Source: JARYMI01 sp037444845
GTDB taxonomy: Bacteria > Acidobacteriota > Aminicenantia > Aminicenantales > UBA8522
DNA length: 6,310 nucleotides
Direction of reading: 5' to 3'
NCBI GenBank assembly: GCA_037444845.1
Contig: JBBILQ010000090.1
Span: 1 to 6,310 of the forward strand
Shown here in pieces: positions 5,833 through 6,310 of the stretch (the stretch's first letter is position 1; every line of letters starts with the position of its first letter). The translations under genes and the position numbers were made by a program. Under the pieces are notes generated by a model. It made no database searches and was not told where the DNA came from. It saw nothing but the letters and a program-made list of their open reading frames with translations.

Positions 5833-5975
5833 GCAGGAGAGGAAGAGGTTTGAGAACCAAGCAAGCAAAGGGCTGATCATAAAATTCCTCTCTGTCCCAA
5901 TTTGCTGGGCTTGAGGTTGCTCCTAATTTGTCCAATAGGACGAAACGGCGGTAGCTTATCTTTCGAGGGATCTAT
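5833..5975 (+). promoter_or_regulatory. long structured 5' leader upstream of the C1A peptidase, no known riboswitch class recognised
   Basis: GAGAGGAA (5837-5844) pairs perfectly with TTCCTCTC (5885-5892), enclosing a small hairpin GGTT-TGAG-AACC (5847-5858). Further hairpins are CCCA/TGGG (5896-5899 with 5906-5909) and GTCC-AATA-GGAC (5930-5941). A competing pairing is possible between AACCAAGC (5855-5862) and GCTTGAGGTT (5909-5918). The leader ends with the ribosome site GAGGGA (5965-5970). It could be a regulatory leader or simple chance folding. Confidence 0.35.
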
Positions 5976-6310
5976 ATGATAAACAAGCATTCTCTTGGCT
6001 GGATTCCCGATTACCCCGATTTCAGGGATTACACGGAGGAAACAGAAGAGGTTAAGGAAATCCTGAAACCCTCGGGGCTTGCTTTCCCCGCCGCCCGAAA
6101 AAAGCCACAGAAAGAAAAACCTCTCCCTTCTTCAGTTGACCTGCGCCAGTGGTGCTCTGCGGTCGAGGACCAGGGCCGCCTCGGGTCCTGCACCGCCCAT
6201 GCCGGCGTCGGCATCATCGAATACTACGAGCGAAAATCCTTCGGCCGGCACATCGACGCCTCACGTCTCTTTCTCTACAAGGTTACGCGCAACCTGATGA
6301 AGATGCGGGG
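5976..6310 (+). CDS. papain-like C1A cysteine peptidase (partial, 3' end outside window)
   Basis: The visible 111 residues contain the N-terminal third of a papain-fold peptidase. SVDLRQWCSAVEDQG leads to the active-site stretch QGRLGSCTAHA, in which Gln66 (oxyanion hole) and Cys72 (nucleophile) keep the papain spacing of six residues. The start MINKHSLGWIPDYPDFRDYT resembles other bacterial and archaeal C1A proteins that lack a long inhibitory propeptide; no signal peptide or membrane segment is seen, so the product is probably cytoplasmic or leaves by a route I cannot see. The catalytic His and Asn lie beyond the window. GAGGGA at 5965-5970, 5 nt before the ATG, supports this start. It is transcribed away from the export operon from its own promoter. 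The family hydrolyses peptide bonds; substrate and any link to the polysaccharide are unknown. Confidence 0.9.
   Translation, partial: MINKHSLGWIPDYPDFRDYTEETEEVKEILKPSGLAFPAARKKPQKEKPLPSSVDLRQWCSAVEDQGRLGSCTAHAGVGIIEYYERKSFGRHIDASRLFLYKVTRNLMKMR

Larger units (their letters stand above)
5660..5975. other. 316-bp divergent intergenic region with two promoters and a structured leader
   Basis: No gene is supported between the OPX start and the peptidase start. The region holds two outward-facing sigma-70 promoters, a dyad CGTTTTAACG between them (5779-5788), three copies of the 9-mer ATAAAATTC (5699-5707 minus, 5820-5828 plus, 5879-5887 plus) and a leader with several hairpins before the peptidase. 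A 71-codon minus-strand ORF crossing it (5864 down to 5649) has no recognisable content. Confidence 0.75.

Noticed and set aside
5649..5864. 71-codon minus-strand ORF over the divergent promoter region
   Set aside because: It overlaps the OPX start in another frame, contains both the operon promoter and the dyad, and has low-complexity Ala/Ser/Lys content with no family match.
5955..5970. CTTATC followed by GAGGGA, reminiscent of the start of a SAM-I riboswitch
   Set aside because: The coding region starts at once after it, leaving no room for the rest of the aptamer; GAGGGA is better explained as the ribosome site.
5833..5975. Possible c-di-GMP (GEMM-I) riboswitch, suggested by GCAAAGGGC and GGTAGC words
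   Set aside because: The conserved aptamer blocks are not in the right order or spacing, so no class is claimed.
6029..6297. Short ORFs on both strands within the peptidase
   Set aside because: They are out of frame with the clear QGRLGSCTAHA active-site reading frame.

Overview
The window is draft or metagenome-type DNA with two runs of N (2809-2818 and 4951-4983) from a bacterium that is almost certainly diderm, because it carries a periplasmic/outer-membrane polysaccharide export protein (OPX) with its inner-membrane partner. Combining HEPN/MNT pairs, giant SLBB export proteins and signal-less papain-like peptidases would suit poorly cultured lineages such as Aminicenantota/Acidobacteriota, but that placement is a guess from protein style.

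Layout. 1-113 is the tail of an unidentified plus-strand gene. 205-552 (minus) is the C-terminal part of an AbiEii/AbiGii-type toxin without its catalytic N-terminus. 553-820 holds no convincing gene but has a perfect 14-bp palindrome. 821-1147 and 1144-1554 (plus) are a minimal nucleotidyltransferase and a HEPN protein that overlap by 4 bp, a toxin-antitoxin-like pair. Facing them on the minus strand is a two-gene export operon: an OPX protein with at least nine SLBB-type units (5659 down to 2713) followed 2 bp later by a Wzz-type polysaccharide co-polymerase (2710 down to 1640). Divergent from the operon, a papain-family (C1A) peptidase starts at 5976 and runs off the right edge.

How the genes work together. 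The co-polymerase spans the inner membrane and sets or permits chain length. The OPX protein, with a signal peptide, carries the polymer through the periplasm. No kinase, Wzx, Wzy or glycosyltransferase is in view, so the rest of the pathway is elsewhere. The 316-bp region between the operon and the peptidase contains two back-to-back promoters with identical TTGACA and TAAAAT hexamers and identical 17-bp spacers.

Most notable points: (1) the 10-N gap breaks the reading frame inside the repeat region of the OPX gene, so a naive translation gives a wrong C-terminus, and a repeat unit may be missing; (2) the C-terminal units carry a co-varying Cys/Cys versus Ser/Ser pair in an otherwise Cys-free mature protein; (3) the twin divergent promoters and the structured leader before the peptidase. 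I saw no clearly new multi-gene system.
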